NCBI GenBank assembly: GCA_900767675.1
Contig: CAAFZX010000007.1
Span: 62,001 to 126,000, forward strand
Direction: 5' to 3'
Length of the DNA: 64,000 nt
DNA from: an uncultured Collinsella sp.
Lineage (GTDB): Bacteria > Actinomycetota > Coriobacteriia > Coriobacteriales > Coriobacteriaceae
Part shown: positions 25,806-34,088 of the stretch, piece by piece
Layout: each line of letters opens with the position of its first letter
How positions within the stretch are numbered: the stretch's first letter is position 1
Translations under genes and position numbers: made by a program
The notes under the pieces: model-generated
Database searches by the model: none
Told to the model about the DNA's origin: nothing
Seen by the model: the letters and a program-made list of their open reading frames with translations, nothing else

Positions 25806-25820
25806 TAGGAGGCGATTCTG

Positions 25821-27278
25821 TTGTCACAGTTCACCGATATCAGCCGCATTAACGTGTGCGGCGGCGACGGCGGTGCCGGATGCATGTCGTTTAGGCGCGA
25901 GGCCTTTGTCCCCAAGGGTGGCCCCGATGGCGGCGACGGCGGTCGTGGCGGCAATGTCGTCATCCAGGCCGATGCTCAGCTGTCTTCACTGATCGATTAC
26001 CGCTTTAAGCATCATTTTCGTGCCGAGCGCGGAACGCACGGTCAGGGCGCCCGCCGCAACGGAAAGAGCGGCGAGGACCTTATCTTGAAGGTTCCCATGG
26101 GCACCGTGGTGCGCGAGCTCGACCCCGAGACTCAGACCCCGATGTTCGAGATTGCCGACTTGGTTCACGACGGTGAGCGCGTCGTCGTAGCACCCGGCGG
26201 CGCCGGCGGTCTGGGGAATACGCACTTTGTGACGTCGGTGCGCCGCGCGCCCGCGTTCGCCCAGCTTGGTGAGCCGGCCGAGGAGCACTGGATTGAGCTC
26301 GAGATGAAGCTCATGGCCGATGCCGCGCTCGTTGGCTTCCCCTCGGTGGGTAAGTCCTCGCTTATCGCGCGCATGAGTGCCGCTCGACCCAAGATCGCCG
26401 ACTATCCGTTTACCACGCTCGTGCCCAACCTGGGTATGGTGCGTGCCGGCGAGTACTCCTATGTCGTTGCCGACGTCCCCGGCCTCATTGAGGGTGCGAG
26501 CGAAGGCAAGGGTCTGGGCCATCAGTTCCTGCGCCACATCGAGCGCACGGCACTCATCATGCATGTCGTCGATATGACGGGCGGTTTTGAGGATCGCGAT
26601 CCGGTCGAGGACTATCGCATCATCAACCGCGAGCTCGAGCAGTATGGCGCCGAGCTTTCGGAGCGCCCGCAGATCGTCGTCGCCAACAAGTGCGACGCGC
26701 CGGGCACGGCTGACAAGATTGCCGACCTCAAACGCGCTGCGCTCGACGATGGGCATATGTTCTTTGCTGTGTCCGCCGTGACGGGCGCTGGCCTCAACAC
26801 GCTGATGCTTGCCGTGGGCGAGCAGGTGGCTAAGCTGCGTGCCGAGTTGGCTGTCTCCGATGAGCCGGTCGACCTACGCGACGATGAGTGGGAGCGCCGC
26901 CGCCTGCAGCGTGAGAAGCGTTTCCGCATTGTTCAAGAAGAGCCCCACGCCTTCCGCGTGGTCGGTCGCGCCATCGAGCGCATGGTCATCCAGACCGACT
27001 GGGAAAACGAGGAGGCCGTCATCTACCTGCAGCATAAGTTTGCGCGCATGGGTGTTGACGACGCGCTCGAGAAGGCCGGCTGCCGTGCGGGCGACGAGGT
27101 CCGCATTTGCCAACGCGCCTTTGACTTTGAGGGCGCCGAGGACTTCTCGGAGTACGAGGAGGAGCTTGGGGACGAAGGCGTTGAGGTCTTTGACGTAGCC
27201 GATGCTGCGGACGAGGGCGTCGAGGTTGTCGATGCGGCGGACGTCGCGGATGATGTCGAGACCCCGGAGGGCGAGTAA
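25821..27278 (+). CDS. obgE: GTPase ObgE/CgtA
   Basis: Ribosome-associated GTPase involved in 50S maturation and stress signalling. 485 residues: glycine-rich Obg domain (1-158), GTPase domain with Walker A GFPSVGKS (172-179), DVPGLIEGASEGKGLG and NKCD, then an OCT domain (about 345-420, RLQREKRFRIVQEE onward) and a very acidic ~60-residue tail rich in Asp, Glu and Val. The OCT domain is typical of Gram-positive Obg. Start is TTG with AGGAGG eight bases upstream. Confidence 0.96.
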   Translation: MSQFTDISRINVCGGDGGAGCMSFRREAFVPKGGPDGGDGGRGGNVVIQADAQLSSLIDYRFKHHFRAERGTHGQGARRNGKSGEDLILKVPMGTVVRELDPETQTPMFEIADLVHDGERVVVAPGGAGGLGNTHFVTSVRRAPAFAQLGEPAEEHWIELEMKLMADAALVGFPSVGKSSLIARMSAARPKIADYPFTTLVPNLGMVRAGEYSYVVADVPGLIEGASEGKGLGHQFLRHIERTALIMHVVDMTGGFEDRDPVEDYRIINRELEQYGAELSERPQIVVANKCDAPGTADKIADLKRAALDDGHMFFAVSAVTGAGLNTLMLAVGEQVAKLRAELAVSDEPVDLRDDEWERRRLQREKRFRIVQEEPHAFRVVGRAIERMVIQTDWENEEAVIYLQHKFARMGVDDALEKAGCRAGDEVRICQRAFDFEGAEDFSEYEEELGDEGVEVFDVADAADEGVEVVDAADVADDVETPEGE

Positions 27279-27281
27279 GTC

Positions 27282-27959
27282 ATGTCGCTGCGCGGTGGAA
27301 TTGGTCTGCCTGAGCTGCCTATCAAGGATGGGCAGGAGTTTCGGCTTGGCATTATGGGTGGCACCTTCGACCCGATTCATTACGGGCACTTGGTTACCGC
27401 CGAGCAGGCGCGCGAGTCGCTCGACTTGGACGCCGTGCTCTTTATGCCGGCCGGCTCTCCCGCCTTTAAGCTCGACAAACCGGTGACGCCTGCTGAGGAC
27501 CGTTATGCCATGACGGTCCTCGCCACCGCTGCGAATCCGGCTTTTTTGGCGAGCCGATTCGAGATCGACCGTCCGGGCGTGACCTATACGGCCGATACGC
27601 TTCATGCCCTTCGCGACTTTTACCCGCCTCAGGTAAAGCTCTACTTTATTACGGGCGCCGACGCGATTATCGATATTGTGACCTGGCATGATGCCGACCG
27701 AATCGCCGAGCTTGCCACGTTTATTGCGGCGACGCGACCGGGCTTTGATATCGATACTGCTCGCGCGCGAATCAAAGAGTCAGGCCTGCCGTTTGACGTG
27801 CGGTATATCCAGATTCCGGCGCTGGCGATTAGCTCGACCAACATTCGCAAGCGGGTTGCCCGTGGCATGAGCGTGCGCTATCTTACGAGCGAGTCCGTGC
27901 TCGGCTATATTCGCAAACGCGGGTTGTATACCGATCTGGGTCAAGAAGATTTTGAGTGA
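27282..27959 (+). CDS. nadD: Nicotinate-nucleotide adenylyltransferase
   Basis: Adenylates nicotinate mononucleotide in NAD synthesis. 225 residues. The nucleotidyltransferase motif GGTFDPIHYGH is near residues 26-36 after a ~22-residue N-terminal extension, and ISSTNIRKR near the C-terminus is the second catalytic motif. It begins three bases after obgE, and yqeK follows after 12 bases, the common obg-nadD-yqeK-rsfS order. Confidence 0.95.
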   Translation: MSLRGGIGLPELPIKDGQEFRLGIMGGTFDPIHYGHLVTAEQARESLDLDAVLFMPAGSPAFKLDKPVTPAEDRYAMTVLATAANPAFLASRFEIDRPGVTYTADTLHALRDFYPPQVKLYFITGADAIIDIVTWHDADRIAELATFIAATRPGFDIDTARARIKESGLPFDVRYIQIPALAISSTNIRKRVARGMSVRYLTSESVLGYIRKRGLYTDLGQEDFE

Positions 27960-27971
27960 TGGGGGTCTACG

Positions 27972-28580
27972 TTGTCGGTAGAGGATCAGTTTGAGGGCGA
28001 TGAGCGCGCGCTGCTCAAGCGCATTCAAGAGCTACTCGATGTGCGTATGAAGGATAAGCGCAAGCGCTACATGCATTCGCTGGGTGTTGCTGAGACCGCG
28101 CTTCATCTGGCTGAGGTCTACCGCGTTGACCGCTTTGATGCCGCTGCCGCTGGCCTGATTCATGACTGGGATAAGGTACTCTCCGATGACGAGCTCGTGG
28201 CCCGCGCGTTGCACTACGGCATTAAGGTTGCCGGCTCTCCTTCGGCCGCGACGCCGCTGCTGCATGGCCCGGTTGCCGCCTATGAGCTTCCGCAGCTATT
28301 TCCCGAGCTATCGCCAGCCGTTTTCCAGGCTGTCGACCGTCACACGGTGGGCGCCTGCGACATGACGCCGCTCGATATGGTGGTCTTTGTGGCCGATGCC
28401 ATCGAGCCTAACCGCCATGGTGATTATGCCCACGCGCTGCGCAAGATGGTGGGGGAGTCGACGCTTGACGAGTTGTTCTTCTCCTGTTTTGCGCAGGGTC
28501 TGGTCTACGTGATCCAGTCCGGGCGCTATCTTTATCCCACGGCTATTACGATTTACAACCATTACGCCCAGCTGCGCTAG
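27972..28580 (+). CDS. yqeK: HD-domain phosphohydrolase YqeK
   Basis: Predicted symmetrical diadenosine-tetraphosphate hydrolase of the HD superfamily. 202 residues with metal-binding pattern RYMHSLGVAETA, GLIHDWDK (the HD pair), HGPVAAYEL and VDRHTVGACDMTPLDMVVFVAD split over helices. Activity is established for Bacillus YqeK; here it is by homology. TTG start at 27972 with a weak GGGGG upstream. Sits between nadD and rsfS in the usual order. Confidence 0.9.
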   Translation: MSVEDQFEGDERALLKRIQELLDVRMKDKRKRYMHSLGVAETALHLAEVYRVDRFDAAAAGLIHDWDKVLSDDELVARALHYGIKVAGSPSAATPLLHGPVAAYELPQLFPELSPAVFQAVDRHTVGACDMTPLDMVVFVADAIEPNRHGDYAHALRKMVGESTLDELFFSCFAQGLVYVIQSGRYLYPTAITIYNHYAQLR

Positions 28581-28608
28581 CTCGGGTGTGTCTAGAAAGA
28601 GGTATTCC

Positions 28609-29064
28609 ATGGCCGATGAGACCATGACTGACGAGCAGATTCTTGAAGGTGTGGAGCACAAGAGCTTCGTTGCCACGTCCGACCGCACCGCTGCCTCGCT
28701 GTCCGCGAGCGGTGTCGCCGCCGAGGATGTCGCCCGCGCCGCCGCGCAGGCCGCCTACGACAAGAAGGGCGAGGACGTGCAGGTGCTCGATCTGACCGAG
28801 CTCTCCGACGTGTGCGATTACTTTGTGATCGCCACCGGTACCAACAACCGTCAGGTCGATTCTATCGTCGACGAGATCGAGGAGAAGGTTGCCGAGGCCT
28901 GCGGTGAGCACCCGTTCTCCATCGAGGGCCGCGAGCAGAAGACCTGGATGCTCATGGATTACGGCTCGGTTGTCGTCCACGTCTTCACCCCCGAGGCCCG
29001 CGACTTCTACCGCCTCGAGAAGCTCTGGGGCGACGCTCCCCAGCTCCCCCTCAATCTCCTCTAG
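28609..29064 (+). CDS. rsfS: Ribosomal silencing factor RsfS
   Basis: Binds ribosomal protein L14 and blocks subunit joining when nutrients are short. 151 residues; the conserved core DVQVLDLTELSDVCDYFVI, ATGTNNRQVDSI and DYGSVVVHVFTPEARDFYRLE is complete. An N-terminal extension of about 50 residues, rich in Ala, Asp and Thr, is longer than in Escherichia coli. ATG 28609 follows AAAGAGG. Last gene of the rplU-to-rsfS run, with a terminator after it. Confidence 0.94.
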   Translation: MADETMTDEQILEGVEHKSFVATSDRTAASLSASGVAAEDVARAAAQAAYDKKGEDVQVLDLTELSDVCDYFVIATGTNNRQVDSIVDEIEEKVAEACGEHPFSIEGREQKTWMLMDYGSVVVHVFTPEARDFYRLEKLWGDAPQLPLNLL

Positions 29065-29109
29065 GACCTTATTTGGGCGGGGCTTCTCTAGAGCCACCCT
29101 CTACCGTTC

Positions 29110-29151
29110 GCCGGGCAGTTGCACTACCTGCAGCTGCCCGGCTTTCTTTTT
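29110..29151 (+). terminator. Terminator after rsfS
   Basis: GCCGGGCAG at 29110 pairs with CTGCCCGGC, with inner TGCA/TGCA pairs, then TTTCTTTTT. Strong intrinsic terminator on the plus strand, 15 bases before the end of convergent dinB. Confidence 0.88.
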
Positions 29152-29165
29152 GCCTAAAACGCAAA

Positions 29166-30422
29166 TCATTGGGAGGAGAAGCGGGATTGGCGGCCGAAGG
29201 ATAGGGCGGTGTCGCCGAATTTGTCTCGGACGGCGTCGATGGCGACGGAGAGGTCGCGGCGGTCGCTGGATTGGGCTCCGCGGTCATCGATCTCGCAGAA
29301 CAGGTCGGTTTGGATACCGCCTTGGTGGTTGAAGTCGCTCATGCCGATACCCGCTAGACGCACGTGCATGCCTTCTTGCCAGATATTGTCGAGCAGCTCG
29401 AGCGCTACGGCCACAAAGATATTCTCGTCGTCGGTGGGGTGGGGCAAGCGGCGCTGTGCCGTGCGTCCGCTGCCATACGAATACTTGAGCTTGAGCGTTA
29501 CGGTTCCGCCTGTCAGCCCCTGACGGCGCAGGCGCCGCCCAACCGACTCGCCGAGCAGCGCGATCGCCGCCTCGATATCCCCACGCTCAGTCAAATCCTT
29601 CGCAAAGGTGCGCTCATTGCTCACCGATTTAACTTCACGTTCCTCTTCCAGGCTGGTGACCTCGGATACTTCGAGCCCCAAAGCACGTTGACGCATGCGC
29701 TCGCCATTCACGCCAAAGATTGCAGCCAGGGTGGACTCTGGCGCGCGTGAAAGCTCGCCGAGCGTATAGACGCGCATGCGACGCAGTCGCTCCTCGGCTG
29801 AACGCCCGATTCCGCTCATGGCAGATACCGGCAGCGCGGCCAAAAAGCGCTGCTCGGTTCCGGGGCGCACGATGGTCAGCCCAAACGGCTTGTCCCGTTC
29901 GCTTGCGATCTTTGCGACCGTCTTGTTGCAGCCCACGCCAATGGAGCAGGTCACTCCCAGCGCCGCCACGCGGTCGCTTATACGCCGCGCAACCAGTAGC
30001 GGGTCTTCGGGCGCAAAGCGGCCAGGCGTGATATCGATAAAGGCCTCGTCGATGGATACGCGCTCAACGCGCGGGGTCTCGTCGGCGAGAATCGCCATGA
30101 CCTGCGCGCTGACCTCGTGGTAGCGATCGAAATGCCCATGCGTCCAAATGGCCTGTGGGCACAGACGCCGCGCCTCGGCCGAGGCCATGGCAGAATGCAC
30201 ACCAAAGCGACGTGCCTCGTACGAGCACGTGGACACGACGCCGCGTGATTCGGCGTCTCCGCCCACGATGAGCGGTTTGCCGCGCCATTCGGGATGATCG
30301 AGCATCTCCACGCTCGCAAAAAATGCATCGAGGTCCATCAGGCCCACCGCCGGACCCGTCCAGGGCGGCGGCGTGACGCCCGCAGCATCCTCATAACCGT
30401 ATGTATGTTCGCGTCTTTCCAT
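29166..30422 (-). CDS. dinB: DNA polymerase IV (Y-family)
   Basis: Error-prone translesion polymerase. 418 residues: catalytic Asp pair in LMDLDAFFASVE (about 29-39), SCSYEARRFGV-like fingers motif, SIDEAF with the third carboxylate, then helix-hairpin-helix (SAMSGIGRSAEERLRRM) and the little-finger domain. The first ~27 residues before the palm are an unusual leader. The product ends without a clear beta-clamp peptide. The only start with good length, ATG 30420-30422, has no ribosome site, but TATACT lies seven bases upstream, which suggests a leaderless transcript. No obvious LexA box was found. Confidence 0.93.
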   Translation of the reverse strand: MERREHTYGYEDAAGVTPPPWTGPAVGLMDLDAFFASVEMLDHPEWRGKPLIVGGDAESRGVVSTCSYEARRFGVHSAMASAEARRLCPQAIWTHGHFDRYHEVSAQVMAILADETPRVERVSIDEAFIDITPGRFAPEDPLLVARRISDRVAALGVTCSIGVGCNKTVAKIASERDKPFGLTIVRPGTEQRFLAALPVSAMSGIGRSAEERLRRMRVYTLGELSRAPESTLAAIFGVNGERMRQRALGLEVSEVTSLEEEREVKSVSNERTFAKDLTERGDIEAAIALLGESVGRRLRRQGLTGGTVTLKLKYSYGSGRTAQRRLPHPTDDENIFVAVALELLDNIWQEGMHVRLAGIGMSDFNHQGGIQTDLFCEIDDRGAQSSDRRDLSVAIDAVRDKFGDTALSFGRQSRFSSQ

Positions 30423-30538
30423 GTCATGAGTATACCGCGCAGCTCATGTGGGGTGCGTGTATGTGCTTGCAAATCGCGAATTCTTGTCTAAGATATGGAT
30501 TTGCCCTCGACTACACCGAAGAAGTTGGTCTCACGGAC

Positions 30539-30567
30539 TTCACCTGCCCGCGTCGATGGCGTATTAT
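30539..30567 (+). promoter_or_regulatory. Promoter of the rpsP operon
   Basis: TTCACC (30539-30544) and TATTAT (30562-30567) with a 17-base spacer. The start codon of rpsP lies about 57 bases downstream. This sits in the ~200-base divergent region between dinB and rpsP, where nothing else is recognisable. Confidence 0.65.
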
Positions 30568-30623
30568 GTTCAACTGTTTGTTTGTAGTTGCAGCCTAAAG
30601 CTGCTTGGTTGGAGGAGTTTCCT

Positions 30624-30965
30624 TTGGCAGTCAAGATTCGCCTTGCTCGTCACGGCGCTAAGAAGCGTCCGTACTACCGTGTCGTCGTCGCCGATTCCCG
30701 CGCCCCGCGTGACGGTCGTATCATCGAGGAGGTTGGCCGCTACAACCCGATGACCGCCCCCAAGACCATCAACCTCGACCTCGAGAAGATTGCTGACTGG
30801 CAGTCCAAGGGCGCTCAGCTCACCGACGCCGTCGCCGCTCTGGTCAAGGCCGCTAACGAGGGCGAGAAGACCGAGACCGTCGTCAAGAAGTCCAAGAAGC
30901 AGCTCGCCAAAGAGGCCGAGGCCGCTAAGGCTGCCGCTGAGGCCGCTGAGGGCGCCGAGGAGTAA
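30624..30965 (+). CDS. rpsP: 30S ribosomal protein S16
   Basis: Small-subunit assembly protein. 113 residues: MAVKIRLARHGAKKRPYYR is the S16 signature, followed by DSRAPRDGRIIEEVGRYNP. The C-terminal 35 residues are an Ala/Glu/Lys tail. Start is TTG at 30624 with GGAGGAG seven bases upstream; homology also begins here. First gene of rpsP-khpA-rimM-trmD-lepB. Confidence 0.96.
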   Translation: MAVKIRLARHGAKKRPYYRVVVADSRAPRDGRIIEEVGRYNPMTAPKTINLDLEKIADWQSKGAQLTDAVAALVKAANEGEKTETVVKKSKKQLAKEAEAAKAAAEAAEGAEE

Positions 30966-30968
30966 ATC

Positions 30969-31253
30969 GTGCCTGAGGTTGACGCTGCACAGCTCGAGGG
31001 TGAGGCAATGCTCTCAGATCGCATCGCCGATCTCGTCGAATATCTCGTTGTTCAGATCGTCGACGACCCGGATTCCGTGAGCCTCGAGGTCATCGATGGT
31101 GACGACGCCTCTACGATTGAGGTTTCGGTTGCCGAGGATGACGTCGCTAAGGTCATCGGCCGTCGCGGCCGTACCATCAAGGCCATTCGCACGCTCGCCC
31201 GTGCACTGGCCGCTCGCCTCGACACCGCTGTCGAGGTAGAGGTTCTGGGCTAG
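30969..31253 (+). CDS. khpA: KH-domain RNA-binding protein KhpA
   Basis: Small RNA-binding protein that in other Gram-positives works with KhpB in cell-length control and RNA chaperoning. 94 residues with one KH domain; the GxxG loop is in VIGRRGRTIKAIRTLA. GTG start three bases after rpsP, with GAGGAG in the rpsP 3' end as ribosome site. The typical rpsP-khpA-rimM-trmD order supports the call. Confidence 0.93.
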   Translation: MPEVDAAQLEGEAMLSDRIADLVEYLVVQIVDDPDSVSLEVIDGDDASTIEVSVAEDDVAKVIGRRGRTIKAIRTLARALAARLDTAVEVEVLG

Positions 31254-31257
31254 GACC

Positions 31258-31779
31258 TTGAGGTCCCAGTACAAAAACATCGCCCGTGTGGTCAAGCCGC
31301 ACGGAAGGAAGGGGGAGGTCCTCGCGCAGCCGCTGCGGGGGCTTCCTTCTGTATTGGAGCCGGGTATGCGTGTCGCCTTGACGCCGCCGGCGCTCAAGCG
31401 CGACCGTTTTTGCACGGTCGTGTCCGTCACCGATACGGGCGATGGCGATCTGGTCTCGTTTGAGGGCATAGATGACTTGACGGCCGCTGAGGGCATCACC
31501 GGATGCTATGTGCTGGCCAATCGTGACGACTTCGAGCTCGATTCGCTCGACGCCGCCTATACCGACCTTATGGGTCGCGAGGTGGTCGATGAGCGCTTTG
31601 GTTCGCTTGGCTCGATTGTCGAGATCATGTCGACGCCCGCCAACGATGTTTGGGTTGTCGAGGGTGATCGGTACGGCGAGGTGCTGATTCCCGTGATCGA
31701 GCAGGTTGTGCTCGATCTTCCCGACACAGGAACAATTTCCGTCCATGTTATGGACGGCTTGATCGATATGGACAAGTAG
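31258..31779 (+). CDS. rimM: Ribosome maturation factor RimM
   Basis: Assists assembly of the 30S head, binding S19. 173 residues with an N-terminal RimM barrel (IARVVKPHGRKGEVLAQPL) and a C-terminal PRC-like barrel that ends in the family-typical VHVMDGLIDMD. TTG start at 31258, four bases after khpA; ribosome site weak. Conserved neighbour of trmD. Confidence 0.94.
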   Translation: MRSQYKNIARVVKPHGRKGEVLAQPLRGLPSVLEPGMRVALTPPALKRDRFCTVVSVTDTGDGDLVSFEGIDDLTAAEGITGCYVLANRDDFELDSLDAAYTDLMGREVVDERFGSLGSIVEIMSTPANDVWVVEGDRYGEVLIPVIEQVVLDLPDTGTISVHVMDGLIDMDK

Positions 31780-31789
31780 GGAGGACAGC

Positions 31790-32548
31790 ATGCTGATAGA
31801 GACCCTTTCGGTCTTTCCCGAGATGTTTGAGCCCGTCATGTCCACGTCGATTTTGGGCCGCGCCCGCAAGGCCGGCCTTTTTGATTTTAAGGCGTATAAC
31901 CTGCGTGACTGGACGCACGATCGCCATCGCACTGTCGATGACGAGCCGTATGGCGGCGGGCAGGGCATGCTCATGAAGGTCGAGCCCATTGCCGAGGCTA
32001 TCGAGGCTATTAGCTCCGAGGGTCCCAAGCCCACCGTGGTGTTTTTTACCCCCTGTGGCGAGCCCTTTACGCAGCATGTGGCCGAGCGCCTGCTCAAAAG
32101 CGAGCGCCTGCTGTTTGTGTGCAGCCGTTACGAGGGCGTCGACGAGCGCGCATATGCGTATGCCGATGAGCGTCTGTCGATTGGCGACTACGTGCTCACG
32201 GGCGGTGAGCTGCCCGCTATGGTCGTGGCTGATGCCGTCGTACGGCTCATCCCCGGAGCTTTGGGCGACGAGATGAGCAACGTAGACGAGTCCTTCTCGA
32301 CCGCCGAGGACGGCGGCCTGCTCGAGTACGCGCAGTACACCCGCCCCGCCGAGTTCAATGGCGAGGGCGTGCCTCCGGTGCTCGTAAGCGGCGACCACGC
32401 CAAGGTCGATGCCTGGCGTCGCAAAAACGCCATCGAGCGTACCTGTCGTTGGCGTCCCGATCTTATCGAGACGGCACGCCTTACGGCCGAGGAGCGCGCG
32501 TACGCGCAGGAGATCCTGGATGCTTCGTATTCACAGAGCGAGGAGTGA
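31790..32548 (+). CDS. trmD: tRNA (guanine-N1)-methyltransferase TrmD
   Basis: Methylates G37 of tRNAs with S-adenosylmethionine, preventing frameshifts. 252 residues of SPOUT fold: IETLSVFPEMFEPVMSTSIL at the start, RTVDDEPYGGGQGMLMK, the knot-forming SRYEGVDERA and IGDYVLTGGELPAMV. GGGAGGACAGC precedes the ATG. In most bacteria rplS follows immediately; here lepB does, and rplS lies 10.7 kb away. Confidence 0.96.
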   Translation: MLIETLSVFPEMFEPVMSTSILGRARKAGLFDFKAYNLRDWTHDRHRTVDDEPYGGGQGMLMKVEPIAEAIEAISSEGPKPTVVFFTPCGEPFTQHVAERLLKSERLLFVCSRYEGVDERAYAYADERLSIGDYVLTGGELPAMVVADAVVRLIPGALGDEMSNVDESFSTAEDGGLLEYAQYTRPAEFNGEGVPPVLVSGDHAKVDAWRRKNAIERTCRWRPDLIETARLTAEERAYAQEILDASYSQSEE

Positions 32549-32550
32549 GA

Positions 32551-33114
32551 ATGGTTCCATCGCAACATTCCGTGCTAAAGGGTGCGTTTGAGTGGATTGT
32601 GGTCGTCGCGATCGCACTGGTCGCCACTTTCTTGATTCGCTCGTTTGTGGTCGAACCCTTTGTGGTGCCCACCGGTTCCATGGAGTCCACGATCGAGATC
32701 GGCGACCAGATTCTGGCGCAGAAGGTGACGCTTGAGCTCGGGCAGCCCGTCAAACAGGGTGATATCGTGGTGTTCCACAACCCCGATGCCACGTCCGAGC
32801 ATGACGTGCTGGTAAAGCGCGTCATCGCCACGGCCGGCCAGACGGTCGACCTGCAGGACGGCAAGGTTGTCGTCGACGGCCAGGCGCTCGACGAAGACTA
32901 TACGACCGGCATGAGCTGGCCGCTTTCGGTCCAAGCCCCCGGCGCTCAGGTGAGCTATCCCTACACCGTCCCTGACGACTGTGTGTGGGTGATGGGCGAC
33001 AACCGCGAGAACTCTGCTGACTCCCGCTACTTTGGCCCGGTCGACCGCTCCGACTTGATAGCCGTTGCACTTGTGCGCTACTGGCCGCTCAACCGTATCG
33101 GCGCTATCGACTAA
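32551..33114 (+). CDS. lepB: Signal peptidase I
   Basis: Membrane serine protease that removes signal peptides from exported proteins. 187 residues with one N-terminal transmembrane helix (about 13-31), catalytic Ser43 in VPTGSMESTI, catalytic Lys89 in VKRVIATAGQ, and the MGDNRENSADSRYFGPV box. ATG 32551 follows GAGGAG and is two bases after trmD. Its activity would be needed for the secreted protein encoded at 40261-43068. Confidence 0.95.
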   Translation: MVPSQHSVLKGAFEWIVVVAIALVATFLIRSFVVEPFVVPTGSMESTIEIGDQILAQKVTLELGQPVKQGDIVVFHNPDATSEHDVLVKRVIATAGQTVDLQDGKVVVDGQALDEDYTTGMSWPLSVQAPGAQVSYPYTVPDDCVWVMGDNRENSADSRYFGPVDRSDLIAVALVRYWPLNRIGAID

Positions 33115-33173
33115 AAACCGCTATAGTACAGTACCTAACCGTGTAATCGTTTCGACGAGGGGATATTAGAGGC

Positions 33174-34085
33174 ATGAACGCTTCATCGCTTTCCTTCCAA
33201 GACATCATCCTGCGCCTCCAGCAGTACTGGGGCGAGCAGGGCTGCGTCATTATGCAGCCCTATGACTCCGAGGTCGGTGCCGGTACCTTCCATACCGCGA
33301 CCACGCTGCGCTCGCTCGGTCCCGCCGAGTGGCGCACCTGCTATGCGCAGCCCTGCCGCCGTCCCGCCGACGGCCGCTACGGCGAGAACCCCAACCGCAT
33401 GCAGCACTACTATCAGTTCCAGGTGCTCATCAAGCCCTCGCCGGTCAACGCCCAGGAGCTCTACCTGGGTTCGCTGGCCGCCATTGGCCTGGACCCCAAC
33501 GACCATGACGTCCGCTTTGTCGAGGACGACTGGGAGAGCCCGACGCTCGGTGCCTGGGGCCTTGGCTGGGAGGTCTGGCTCAACGGCATGGAGGTCACGC
33601 AGTTTACGTACTTCCAGCAGGTGGGCGGCATCGAGGTCGACCCCGTGCCCGTCGAGATCACCTATGGCCTGGAGCGTATCGCCATGTACGCCCAGGGCGT
33701 CAACTCGGTTTACGACTTGGTGTGGAGCTACCTGCCCGACGGCACGCCCATGACCTACGGCGACGTGTTCCTGGAGAACGAGCGCGAGTTCAGTGCCTAC
33801 AACTTTGAGGTCGCCAACGTCGAGATGATGCGTCAGAAGTTTGACGACTACGAGGCCGAGTGCCACTCCTGCTTGGAGCGCAAGCTGCCGCTGCCGGCGT
33901 ACGACTGCGTCATGAAGTGCAGCCATGCCTTCAACCTGCTCGATGCCCGTGGCGCGCTGTCCGCAGTCGAGCGCGCCAACTACATCCTGCGCGTCCGCGC
34001 CGTCGCCAAGGCGTGCTGCGAGGCCTATATGGCCGAGGTCGCCGGAATCAACGAGAATGCCGATCAGGAAGGCGAGGTGGCGTAA
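33174..34085 (+). CDS. glyQ: Glycyl-tRNA synthetase alpha subunit
   Basis: Catalytic subunit of the alpha2beta2 GlyRS. 303 residues with the family start SFQDIILRLQQYWGEQGCVI, then QPCRRPADGRYGENPNR, the TYFQQVGGIE segment and GLERIAMY, class II motifs. The ATG at 33174 has an AGAGG-type site. glyS begins three bases after it. No T-box element is seen; the gap upstream is only 59 bases. Confidence 0.97.
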   Translation: MNASSLSFQDIILRLQQYWGEQGCVIMQPYDSEVGAGTFHTATTLRSLGPAEWRTCYAQPCRRPADGRYGENPNRMQHYYQFQVLIKPSPVNAQELYLGSLAAIGLDPNDHDVRFVEDDWESPTLGAWGLGWEVWLNGMEVTQFTYFQQVGGIEVDPVPVEITYGLERIAMYAQGVNSVYDLVWSYLPDGTPMTYGDVFLENEREFSAYNFEVANVEMMRQKFDDYEAECHSCLERKLPLPAYDCVMKCSHAFNLLDARGALSAVERANYILRVRAVAKACCEAYMAEVAGINENADQEGEVA

Positions 34086-34088
34086 GCC

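Noticed and set aside
30405..30425. Half-site CGAACATAC near the dinB start as a LexA box
   Set aside because: The second half is not a GTTC inverted arm, and the site lies inside the first codons of dinB.
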